Assembly (NCBI GenBank): GCA_029582155.1
Contig: CM055897.1
Coordinates: 96,573,582-96,637,581, forward strand
Direction of reading: 5' to 3'
Length of the DNA stretch: 64,000 nt
Source of the DNA: Panopea generosa
Lineage: Eukaryota > Mollusca > Bivalvia > Adapedonta > Hiatellidae
A program made the position numbers and the translations under genes. Under the pieces are notes generated by a model, which saw only the letters and a program-made list of their open reading frames with translations, did no database searches and was not told the origin of the DNA. Within the stretch, counting starts at the first letter, position 1. Every line of letters begins with the position of its first letter. Positions 10,966 through 20,794 of this stretch are shown piece by piece.

Positions 10966-12125
10966 GAAATATTTGATACATTTTCAAGAACGAGCTCAAA
11001 TATAATCACACAATCATGACCTCGATTGCCATGTTTGATGTTTGTTGACGGACACCCAATATGTATTTACAGAATGTAGTTTATCAGCTTCCATATAGTT
11101 TCCCACACTTCTGAACCATATAAAAGAATGAGTACTATCATACTATCAAACAAGAATAATTTAGTTTTTACATTTGATTTAACTCAAAAAGTGATAAAAG
11201 ATTTTAATATGCCCTTAATGCTTGATGTCTGTTTGAACTAAACACCTAGATAGGTAAAGCCTTCAACTATTTTGACTTTTTTATTACTGATGTTTAAGTT
11301 AATATTATGACATTGTTTTTCTTTCTTTATAAAAATGCAAAATTGTTTTATTAGCATTAATTTTTAAACCTCATTTTAATGAATAATGAGAAATATTATC
11401 AATTTGAGCCGAGCTGTAAGGTATTGCAATCTGCTGTGAAAAGCATGATATCATCAACAAATAAATTAAATGCATTGATAACATATTTAAGTATTTTTAG
11501 TCAGTGTATTCAAATCTTTTATTGTGTTTTACATCACTAGTGTATAAAATGAAAAGTAAGGATAAGTGTGGTTCTCCTGGTTGCATTCTAAGCAAGACGT
11601 TGATAACTCAAACATATTCATTTCTGAAGATAGTTAAACACATGACTTTACATTAGTATATATAGATTTAATCATATTAACAGCTAATACCAGACTCTAC
11701 CAGTTAAGTTCATAGGGCACCATGTATAAGAATGTAATCAAAAGTTTTTTTCATAATCTATAAATATACACCATAACATTGAATTCTATAAAATACTTTT
11801 TGAATAATAGTGTGTAATAAAAATATTGCATCAATTGTAAAATGATTATAACAAACACCATATTGCGAATCATCAAATAACATTTTCAGATTCACACCAT
11901 TTATTGATCCTATTTCTACTTAAGTATTTTCGCATTCACATTAATAACAGTAAATGCCCCTGTAATAAGACGGATTGTTTGTGCCTTTCTTGTGAATAGG
12001 GACAATTATCCCATTTGGCCAGGACTCAGGATAAATACCTGTACCACAGATGTTGTTAAAATTATACATAAATATGGACTCATTCAGTCATGTTTTAGCC
12101 GCAATAAAGAAATCAGCTACATTTT
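10966..12125 (-). pseudogene. Decayed LINE (non-LTR retrotransposon) reverse transcriptase
   Basis: Read on the minus strand from about 12080, translated pieces match the usual order of a LINE reverse transcriptase. First comes GTGIYPESWPNGIIVPIHKK (early RT blocks; typical families have 'P.SW..G.I.PI.KKG'), with YYRGI shortly after. Near 11460 comes LFVDDIMLF, holding the catalytic F-x-DD motif. Then come GLKINANKT near 11350, FTYLGV near 11250, ILLYGSEVW near 11110 and a YWVSVNKHQT piece near 11050, close to the family's 'ILGVR..T.N' block. The frame is broken by several stops and shifts, and the endonuclease part is absent, so it is a 5'-truncated dead copy. The clade is not resolved; CR1/Jockey-like is plausible. 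The 18-bp array lies just past its 3' side. Confidence 0.88.
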
Positions 12126-12139
12126 TATATATATTTGCG

Positions 12140-12365
12140 TGACAAAACAAATGGGTCACATGATTTCATTTTGATTTCTATTTGATCTGTCATACTGGTT
12201 TACATACTGTAGAATCTGTAACATCTTAGAAAAAATCCGAATGACGATGTGAAAAATCGTCAATCTGTTTAAGTGCTATCTTTTTTCAGAATTAGGAAAT
12301 CACCACTTCATCAATGAAGTGGAATTTTTTTGTCATGTTCTGGTGAATTTCAAATACCAAACTGT
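12140..12365 (+). repeat. Third copy of the inverted-repeat element
   Basis: The phrases 'gggtcacatgatttcatttt', 'gtttaagtgctatctttttt' and 'ttgtcatgttctggtgaatt' parallel 3470-3680. The copy ends just before the candidate exon that follows. Confidence 0.6.
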
Positions 12366-12387
12366 TCATATTTTCTAGCATTTCTAG

Positions 12388-12532
12388 CAATTCTTCCTCA
12401 CTCTGGTATTGTGCGGCATATCCAGTATCTGACCAGAGGTATAGCTGCCTTTACGCCACAACACCCATGCTTGCAAAATTATATTCTTGCAAATGCATCA
12501 ACATATCTCCTGGAAATATCTCTAAAATGCAG
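12388..12532 (+). CDS. Candidate internal exon of an unidentified protein-coding gene
   Basis: A 145-bp open segment lies between an acceptor-like 'tttctagcatttctag' (AG at 12386-12387; an alternative AG at 12377-12378 gives 154 bp) and a donor 'aaaatgcag|gtaatg' at 12533. The translation has mixed, protein-like composition, including VRHIQYLTRGIAAFTPQHP and ANASTYLLEISL, unlike the low-complexity frames around it. It would start and end inside codons. I do not recognise the family. The exon begins directly after a dispersed repeat, so the upstream intron has been invaded. No partner exon on the plus strand was found, so it could be a lone surviving exon, a pseudogene piece or chance. Confidence 0.45.
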
Positions 12533-13238
12533 GTAATGCATCCTTAAAATCATATTTTAGTGTGTGTGTGTATGTGTGTGTGTGGGTGGGGGACTTGAGA
12601 GCCTGTTGGGCATGGACATCATATTAAGATCAGCTACCCCACTGCTGAAGATATTTCTTTCATGAAGAAACAACTTGTTTATAAATAACAAATATTGCTG
12701 TGATTTCTCATGGCCATTGATGCCATATCTCTCTTACAGATGAATAAATCATGTTTTAAATCCACATTTACAGATCAGTTATTCCGATATGTCAATTACC
12801 TGCTATGATGAAGGAAACTGTCATAAATTTTCAAAATTCAATTGTATATACTCGTCTAATTCTGTAATCCTTCACTATTCTAACAGTTGCTAGATAGTGC
12901 AAAGATATAAATGCATATAATTACGGACAAAAACATTTTTTCCAATTTGTTTGCTTGATTTTTTTGGGGGGGGGGGGGATATGAGAAGTTGTTTATTGAG
13001 CACTGTGGTAAAGAAATAGTGATGCTAAGGAAATTAAAAAAAAAATTATTGTCACAGTGTTTGAATTGGGATCGCCAGAGTCATAATCCATTACATAACC
13101 ACTGTGCCATGCAGGAACATAACAAGATCTGTCACATAAGTCGAAGTTTAAATGTAACCGCTTACTCCAGTTTAATCAATAATGCTTGGAAATTTCCGAA
13201 CGTTTAAAGATATAACTGAGATTATATAATATAGACTA
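12533..13238. other. Simple repeats and a weak tRNA-like patch
   Basis: Contains a (GT)n run at about 12560-12592 and a G13 run near 12966-12978. A minus-strand tRNA-like patch at 13050-13112 ('ggcacagtggttatgtaatg' in reverse complement) is probably an old SINE head. No gene is seen. Confidence 0.5.
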
Positions 13239-13440
13239 AGTCATTTACATTATTCCATAGCTAAGGTCTAATTTATATAATGGCAATAAAAGCAAGTTTA
13301 AATACATGTTTTCTATGATAAACAACAGTATTTTGCACCAGTCATTTACATTATTCCATAGCTAAGGTCTAATTTATATAATGGCAATAATAGCAAGTTT
13401 AAATACATGTTTTCTATGATAAACAACAGTATTTTGCACC
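13239..13440. repeat. 101-bp tandem duplication, two copies
   Basis: 13239-13339 and 13340-13440 are the same 101-bp sequence, starting agtcatttacattattcc. I see a single difference ('caataaaagc' against 'caataatagc'). Such low divergence points to a recent duplication or an assembly effect. Confidence 0.95.
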
Positions 13441-14019
13441 AGTTATGAAGAGATAGCCACAACTTATTCTAACTATTACAATTATACCAGTCGTTTTATT
13501 TAATTAAAAATGTACAACTTATGGTTATGCCACTTTAAATGAAAAGTTATCAAAACTGCAGTGTGCCTGTTAAACATTAATAAGATTGTCATTAAAATTT
13601 ATAAATATTATAAATTTAAAATATGAAGGCAGTCATTATTATCTGTCCGTTAATGAAGCTAATTAAAACTGTTTGTTTCGTGACATTTTGAAAGGTTAAA
13701 ACTAAAACTGACAAGACAGATGAATAGCACTTGTAATGTTTAACCAGGCAGACTTGTGTTAACAAAGACGAACTCTCAATACCTGGTTACAGCATCATTT
13801 ATGTCACAAGAAAAGAATTAAACACTGTTCTTGCTTTATTTCTATGAAAAAAAAATTTTCCTTCTCTGTTTTTATATAGTTTGGGCCATTCCATTATCAT
13901 TTGAAGGGAAATTATAAATAACTGACTGACTCAGAAAGCCAAACAATGTAAACCCAGGTAGATTGCAGTCTTTTACATGCTGATCTGAGTATATAGTCTT
14001 TGTTTATATTTCACAGATA
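13441..14019. other. No recognisable feature
   Basis: AT-rich sequence without an open frame or ordered repeat. Confidence 0.5.
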
Positions 14020-14275
14020 CAAGACGGTCTTCTGTGGCTAAGTGGTCTAAGATGCCGTCGCAAAAAACACTTATCTCTTACCACTTAAGTTAAAGGTTTG
14101 AGTCCTGCTTGGTCCAAAAATTTTATGTGAGAATGTTTTCAAGTTACTTGCAAAAGATTACAGTTCTACATGGATTCATCCCAAGACATTCCTCCACCAA
14201 TAAAACTGGATTTGCCATATTTAACCTGTCACTTGTGTGGAAAATGGTGTTTAATCCTATTCAAAACAAAATATG
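14020..14275 (+). repeat. SINE family C, near full length (tRNA-Leu-like head)
   Basis: The head has 'tggctaagtggtctaaga' (A box, Leu/Ser-like) and 'aaaggtttgagtcctgc' (B box). The body ends with 'tcctccaccaataaaactgg' and a tail near 'ggtgtttaatcc'. The other copies with this tail are at 7318-7690 and 52765-52995. Confidence 0.85.
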
Positions 14276-15240
14276 GACATGACCAGCAAGCAAGAATAAA
14301 AGTTTGACATTGTAGTATAGGCATCATAGAAACATGGTTGCCCAATAACGCCTTAGCATCACCACGATCTTACTGTAGAGATAAAGTTTAAACTTATCTT
14401 GTGAGATATGAAAACTGCAGCAGATGAAAATATCAATATTCTTGACTTGACCAACAATTTATCTAATGAATGAGTGCTGAGAAATGTCAAAATACAAACC
14501 ATTCCTGTAATGCATATGAAAGAAAGACAACTCACTTTGACAAAACAATCTTTCCCTTCAAGTGCTTATTCCCCTTGAACCAATTTTGGAACATTATATT
14601 TTGTGCTCTTTTATCAGTTTGATAGAAAAACTAATATGTATGGTGTTGTATCATGTATGGTGTTAGGGTTAATGTGTTTATTAATGTGTTTAATTAAGAC
14701 TGTTTTGTACGGGCTACCATACTGAGGAATCACACATCAGACACATACATGTAGTAGAATCCCCCACTCAGTCAGACTATACTGAAAAGTCCAAAACTAT
14801 CATCTAAATCAAATGTTAAAAAAAAATGAAATGAAATATTTTTATTTTATGCTTGCAAAATATCTTGAGCTAATTCTAAGAAATCTACTTAAATAGTACC
14901 TTAATTTTGTGATTACGGGGGTAAAATACCAAATATTTTTACCATACTATAGATGAAAAAAATTTTTTTTAATATTAATGATGAACATTTAAGAATCATC
15001 AGAGTTGCTTCCCTTTACAACTGTGTTGTCAAAGGAGATGGAATGACATTTCTATTTCATATAGCGGTTATCTTACTCAACTGAAAGTTTTAAATCTTTG
15101 TAGTTCCATAATAATTATTTTTCTTACTTTAATGTAATAAATGCAAATCAGTTCCTGCCAACATCAACAAAAACTTTAATCGTATTACTAGCAAAACAGA
15201 CAAATCTATGTTGATATTTAAATTTTGTTTATATAAATGT
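14276..15240. other. No gene; one weak SINE B fragment
   Basis: A decayed family B fragment, minus strand, is suggested at 14640-14810 ('atggtgttagggtt', 'cccccactcagtcagactat'). The rest is AT-rich sequence without recognisable content. Confidence 0.45.
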
Positions 15241-15244
15241 AAAT

Positions 15245-15350
15245 TCTGCTGTCAGATATTGACATGTCTGTGGTATGATACTTCAGTGTGGTAGCCTACA
15301 TATCATATCATCACAAGTGTTTTATTCTGTGTGTTGCTTCTAAACACCAT
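15245..15350 (+). repeat. SINE family B 3' fragment
   Basis: 'tgtggtatgatacttcagtg' followed by 'cttctaaacaccatacaata' matches the 3' third of family B in plus orientation, including the A-rich tail. Confidence 0.6.
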
Positions 15351-15449
15351 ACAATACAATCTGTTATTCAGTAATTTATTCTGTATTTTATTCAATAATA
15401 CTTTATTCAAAAATATTCAATTATACTTTATTTTCAATGAATACATTAT

Positions 15450-15740
15450 GCACAGAGAACTGCAGCATGATCTAGAGGTACAGTATCTGTCTCACATGCG
15501 GAAGGTTGTGGGATTGATCCACAGCCTGGTCATACCAAAGACTTGATACTCGAACCTTCCTTACTTGGTGCTCAGCATTTAGAGGATAGTTCTAGGTCTG
15601 GTTGGCCCAGTGTCATTATAATGTGACTGGGTAAGGTATCATGCCATGTGTCTACAGCATGATACTTCAGTGTGGCAAAGTTTAGAATACTGTCTCCAGT
15701 AGACACAGTTACGATACAACTGAAAAATTGTTAAAAGCTA
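15450..15740 (+). repeat. SINE family B, full length but diverged
   Basis: The tRNA-like head 'gcatgatctagaggtacagt' and the B box 'gtgggattgatcc' are followed by the body 'tggcccagtgtcattataat', then 'acaactgaaaaattgtt'. It is the opposite orientation to the copy at 2838-3161 and visibly older. Confidence 0.85.
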
Positions 15741-15839
15741 TGCTTAAAACAAAACAACAGATTAATTAGGCACATGCAGTAGCATGAATAGATATAAAAA
15801 CAACAATATCACCATGAGCCTTATACCATTGAAATATGC

Positions 15840-16010
15840 CATGAAGTAGAGCTCATTTGGACATTACTCGCAGAAGCTGTGTCCTTGAGCGTGACACTTT
15901 ATTCGCCTATGCTTGAGTACTGGTTGTACCCAGGAAGACTTTGTGCATGCTTTGTCAAGTTTTAAGAATTTGTTTCACAAATGATGTAAAGAAATTTGTT
16001 TAAACAAAAC
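15840..16010 (+). repeat. SINE family D body, 5' truncated
   Basis: Shares 'gtactggtt' and 'aggaagactttg', then 'aatttgtttcaca', with 50930-51127, where a tRNA-like head precedes the same body. No head is present here. Confidence 0.6.
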
Positions 16011-16371
16011 TGACATGAGCTAGAGATCATGTGGTATTGAGAATATATATAGATTCTAAAACCCATTTCATCACATTCATTAAAAAGGTAAACTCAGTGC
16101 GTTTGTATTTTCAAAGCGGATGAAAGAGTACATAACATAAGAGTGCCAATGTTTTGATAAACAGATCCTTGTATACTGAAGCCAGTGTTATGGTTCATAC
16201 ATTTAAATGTGTGTAACCTAAGATTTTGTTACAATTTTACATCTGCAGACATCCAAGTTGTAACACAGAGCTTGGAATGCAGAGCTGTTGTAGTTCTGTT
16301 TCATATTGATAAATCATTTATGTACTGAGATGACATTGTAAAAATTATTCATTTCAAAATTTATTAAATAA
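16011..16371. other. No recognisable feature
   Basis: AT-rich flank before the Helitron-like element. Nothing was seen. Confidence 0.5.
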
Positions 16372-18402
16372 CAAGAGGCCCAAGAGGGCCTGCGGATGCT
16401 CTACTGACTCATAGTGGCCATAGCACATTTTGAAATTTCACAATATTTACCCTCTTGGGGGGATGGGGGTGGGGGGGGGGGTAGTCTTAACAACTTATAG
16501 ATAAATACCCCCACACATCAGTCCTATACTGAACAAAAACTTAATTGCTATAAAATGAAATACTTTAAATTCCCATACACATCAGTAAAAAAAAATTATA
16601 TACTTCCCTGTACAGAACCCTTATACGACTCAGCCCCTTAATTTGTCAGAACTTCAATCACCCACTCTTAGCAATTTGTCATGAGCAGAAATGATTCAAA
16701 TTTCAAAAAGAATTTTTTTTGTAAAAATGGATGCAAAGTGAAATCAATTATTTTTCCCTATAATATTCCTATGTAAAAGCCACATTACAGGGCCCCAATA
16801 TATCACAACCCCTTGATATGCAGAATCTTCAATCCTTGCTGATGTAAGGATAATTTATATCAAATATGAACTAGTTTGACCGAAAGGTTATTGAGAGGAA
16901 ATTTCTGAAAATAATTTTAACCTTATTGCCCCATCCACCCCCTGGCCCCTTATAGAAATTCAATCCTCTTTATTGAACAAAATCAAATTTATTGTTACTA
17001 GACAATGCTTTGGATCTCAAATTGAACAACATATTTACCCAAATGGACAAAAAAAATGAGAATTTTCCATTTTCCCTTAGTATTCCTATGTAGAACTCAA
17101 AGACCCCTTACAGGGCCTTTATATATCTCAGTGTCCATTGATTTGTACAAACTTAGAACTCTTTATCATAGGGATAATTTGTATCAAATAGGAACAAATT
17201 TGACAGACCGGTTGTTGAAAATAAGATTTATAACAATGTTCAATTTTCATCATTTTGTGATCCCACCTGGCCCGTTTTAGAAAGTCAATTCTTCATATCA
17301 AATAAAATCATATTTGTTATGACTAGAAGTTGCTACAAAACTCAAACTGAATTAAAAAAGTCATAATTGAATGATAAAAAAGAGAATTTTCCATTTTCCA
17401 ATACTATTCCTATATAAAACTCAAAGTCCCCTTACAGAGCCCTATAAATACAAGACCCTTGATTTGTACAAACTTTAAACCCAAACTCATTGGGATAATC
17501 CATATCAAATATGAATAAATTTGACTGATCGGTTGTTGAGAAGAAGATTTTTGAAAATTTTCTATTTTAACCCTTTTTTGATCCACACTGGCCCCTTATG
17601 GAAAGTCAATTCTCCTTATTGAGCAAAATCTTGTTTCCTATGACAAGATGATACTTCAAAACTCAAATTGAATAATAACTTTGCCTAAATAGATGAAAAA
17701 AAGAGAATTTTCAATAAGTACATTGTAAATAAGTACAATAAGTACATTGTCTAGTAACAATAAGTACATTACAGGGCCCCTATAAGTTTAGTCCCTAAAT
17801 TCTTATCTGCAATCAAACCCTTACACATAGGGATAATTTATGCCAAATATGAACAAATTTGACATACGATTTCTTAAGAAAATGTTTGTTGTAATTCCCA
17901 ATTTTAACCCCTTTGGGGCCCCTACTGACCCCTTAAAATAGTGGAACCCAGTCATTTTACAAATTTGAACCTCCTTCACCAAACAATGCTTCTATGAAGA
18001 TATAGGCAAAATCATTTTTTTTATTATAATGGCATGTGTCTCCTACCCTCGGGGTGGGGTGGAGGGTCATTTTTAACCCTAGGGACACTATTTGAACAAA
18101 TCTAACAAAACTATAGTTAGTTATCATTACTACATAAACATTTTTTAAATCTGTTGGGCCGTTCATGAGAAGAAGATTTTTTAAGTTTTGGACTATTTTT
18201 AGTTATGGTGGCCATCTTGAATTTCAGATGGGAAAAAAAATCTTCTGTATAATCTCCTATGCAATAAAAATATCCATGTGAAGTTTCAGTTTAATTGGCC
18301 CAGTGGTTTCAGAGAAAGTGCTGCTAACAGATGGCAGACAACGGACGACAGACAACGCGCAATCGCATAAGCCCTTCTGGCCTTTGGCCAGCAGAGCTAA
18401 AA
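16372..18402 (+). mobile_element. Helitron-like non-autonomous element, about 2.0 kb
   Basis: Starts acaagaggcccaagagggcc and ends 'ctggcctttggccag' + 'cagagctaa', a perfect six-base-pair hairpin followed closely by CTAA. A hairpin just before CTRR is the known 3' end of Helitrons. The canonical 5' TC is not obvious, so the class is inferred. No Rep/helicase frame is present. Inside are four diverged tandem blocks of about 320-340 bp, marked by 'gggataatttatatcaaat'-like phrases near 16851, 17175, 17496 and 17834. Near 18330 lies a 'gacaacggacgacagacaac' run. Confidence 0.6.
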
Positions 18403-18424
18403 ACAACTGTATTTTTATATCAAA

Positions 18425-19410
18425 CAAGAGGCCCAAGAGGGCATGAGGATGCTCTACTGACTCATAGTTACCATAGCACTTTTTGAAACTTACTATGCAA
18501 TAGAAACATCGGGGCGGGGTCATTTTTACCTCTAGGGACACCATTTGAACAAATCTAACAAAACTATAGTTGTTCATAATTACTACATAAACATTTTGAA
18601 AATCTGTTGGACCGTTCATAAGAAGAAAGCTTTTTAAGTTTTTGACTATTTTTAGTAATGGTGGCCATCTTGAATTTTAGATAGAAAAAATAAATCTTTT
18701 GTATAGTCTCCTATGCAATAGAAACATCCATGTTAAGTTTCAGTTTAATTGGCCTAGTGGTTTCAGAATAAATGAAAAAAAGAGAGAATTTTCTGTTTTC
18801 CCATTGTATCTCTATGTAAAATTCTAAGTCCCCTTACAGGGCCCCTATATATCTTAACCCTTAAATTATTATATGCAATCAAACCCCTACACTTAGGGAT
18901 AATTTATATCAAATATGTACAAATCTGACATACCTGTTCTTAAGAAAATAATTTTACTAATTCCCAATTTGTACCCTTTTGGGGCCACTCCTGACCCCTT
19001 AAGACATAGGAACCCAGTCATTTTTACAGATCTTAACCACTTTTACCTAACAATGCTTTAGTGAAGATATAGGCAAAATTATTTCCATTTAAAAAAAAAA
19101 AAAAATATTATATTGACATGTGTCCCCTTATTGAACTCTCGGGGCAGGGTCATTTTTTACCCTAGGAACACCATTTGAACAAATCTAACAGAACTATAGT
19201 TGGTCATCATTACTACATAAACATTTTGAAAATCTGTTGGGCTGTTCATGAGAAGAAGATTTTTTAAGTTTTGGACTATTTTTAGTAATGGTGGCCATCT
19301 TGAATTTCAGATCGAAAAAAAAAAAAATCTTCTGTATAGTCTCCTATGCAATAGAAACACCAATGTGAAGTTTCAGTTTAATTGGCCTAGTAGTTTAAGA
19401 ACAGATGAAA
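18425..19410 (+). mobile_element. Second Helitron-like copy, 3' truncated
   Basis: The same start (acaagaggcccaagagggc) and the same internal phrase 'ggtggccatcttgaattt' appear, with one set of the internal block. It stops near 19410 without the terminal hairpin. It lies about 20 bp after the previous copy in the same orientation. Confidence 0.6.
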
Positions 19411-19594
19411 GAAAAAGAGCTTATGATGATTTTAAAAAGCAAAACAAATTTTGTGTTGTCAGTCAATTCAGTTTGCATTAAATATTGAGACAAGAAGTGT
19501 GAAAACAAAAGAAAAAAATATATTAATTTAGAAGATCCCTGTTTAATGGCAGCTAGTTCCAGCATCAGTATATTGTGATTGGCTGGTTTCTGTG

Positions 19595-19675
19595 TTGGTA
19601 AAATGAGACTAGGTGGGGAATTACACCACATGTCTGTGGCATGATACTCCGACTTAGCAGACTGAAATGTATTTT
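19595..19675 (+). repeat. SINE family B fragment
   Basis: 'catgtctgtggcatgatact' and its flank match the middle of family B. No head is present. Confidence 0.5.
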
Positions 19676-19760
19676 AAAATATGCTAAATATCACACAGTA
19701 CAATTTTACTGAATTACACTAATTCATAAAAAGATCATTTGAGTTATAAGTAACTGTTAC

Positions 19761-19823
19761 CTTTTCATCAGCATTTTCTGCCTTCAACTCAGCCTCAGTT
19801 TTTCTTCTTTCAAGGTCTTTCAT
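19761..19823 (-). CDS. Probable 63-bp internal exon, coiled-coil protein
   Basis: On the minus strand, a good acceptor (tttatttcag, AG at 19824-19825) is followed by 63 bp open in the frame starting at its first base. A donor GTAACAG follows at 19760 and below. It encodes 21 residues beginning MKDLERRK and ending NADEK, rich in K and E with a heptad-like spacing, as in a coiled coil. A length of exactly 21 codons keeps frame if the exon is skipped. The exon is isolated; flanks are SINE and Helitron-like sequence, so it would sit between large repeat-filled introns. Which coiled-coil protein it belongs to cannot be told from 21 residues. The methionine is not evidence of a start, because the splice signal precedes it directly. 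Confidence 0.65.
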
Positions 19824-19975
19824 CTGAAATAAACAACATTGATTTTAATTAAGTCAATTAGTACTTGGTGAATAATTTCAAGACTGCTAATGCAAAATGT
19901 ACAGTAGTAAGTGAGTTGACTTTATAAATCCCATCCAAAAATAGTTCATTCACAAGGCACCGAGACCTTGACGAG

Positions 19976-20182
19976 TTGTTGTATGGTGTTTAGCGTCGCT
20001 TTCAACAATTTTTCAGTTATATCACAACCATGTCTACTTGAAACAGTATCCTAAGCGCTGCCACACTGGAGTATCATGGTATGATACCCCACCCAGTCAC
20101 ATTATACTGACAATGGGCTGACCACCCCTAAATGTTAAGTGTCAAATGAGTAAGCTTCAAGAACCATTTCTCAAGTCTTGGA
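19976..20182 (-). repeat. SINE family B, head missing
   Basis: Runs from 'gttgttgtatggtgtttagc' through 'accccacccagtcacattat' to 'accatttctcaagtc'. The part corresponding to the tRNA-like head is absent, so the copy is 5' truncated. Confidence 0.85.
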
Positions 20183-20249
20183 CCTTGAAGAGTTTGATGA
20201 AGTATTAACAGCAATTATTGAGATGTCAATCACAAAGCTGGCTTGCTAA

Positions 20250-20672
20250 AACAAGAGGCCCAAGAGGGCCTGAGGACTCTCTACTGACTCATAGTGGCCA
20301 TAACACTTTTTGAAATTCTACTATGCAATAGAAACATCGGGGCGTGGTTATTTTTAACTCCTGACCCCTTAAGACATAGGAACCCAGTCATTTTTACAAA
20401 ATTAATATTAACTTCCTTTACCTAACAATGCTTTAGTGAAGATGTAGGCAAAATTATTTCCATTTAAAAAAAAATAAAAAATATTATATTGACATGTGTC
20501 CCCTAGTTGAACTCTCGGGGCAAGGTCATTTTTAACCCTAGGGACACCACCTGAAAAAATCTAACAGATGACAGACGTCAGACGACAGACGACAGACGAC
20601 AGACGACAGACGATGGACGACAGACAACGCGCCATCGCATAAGCACTTCTGGCCTTTGGCCAGTAGAGCTAA
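20250..20672 (+). mobile_element. Short Helitron-like copy with both ends
   Basis: Starts acaagaggcccaagagggcc and ends 'ctggcctttggccag' + 'tagagctaa', as at 16372-18402, but most of the inside is deleted. Near 20567-20622 it has a 7-bp tandem run (gacagac type). This is the clearest short form of the family in the window. Confidence 0.65.
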
Positions 20673-20794
20673 AAATGTAACCAATTTTTCTAAGTATAAT
20701 AAAAAAAGGGCATAATTCTGCCTAAGTTAAAAATTTTATCCAGCTCATCCAACTCATATCCTAAAGTTTGCCTAGTGAATACTCCAAAGAAGGA
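20673..20794 (+). repeat. Left flank of the 57-bp array, element-like
   Basis: 'gggcataattctgcctaagt' matches the phrase 'ggccataattctgcctaaaa' at 63059-63079 in another ACAAGAG-type element. The array therefore appears to sit inside a copy of such an element. Confidence 0.5.

Noticed and set aside
17957-18619. Two minus-strand frames both starting MNGPTD
   Set aside because: They are the same interior piece of two Helitron-like copies read backwards; no sign of selection on the frame.
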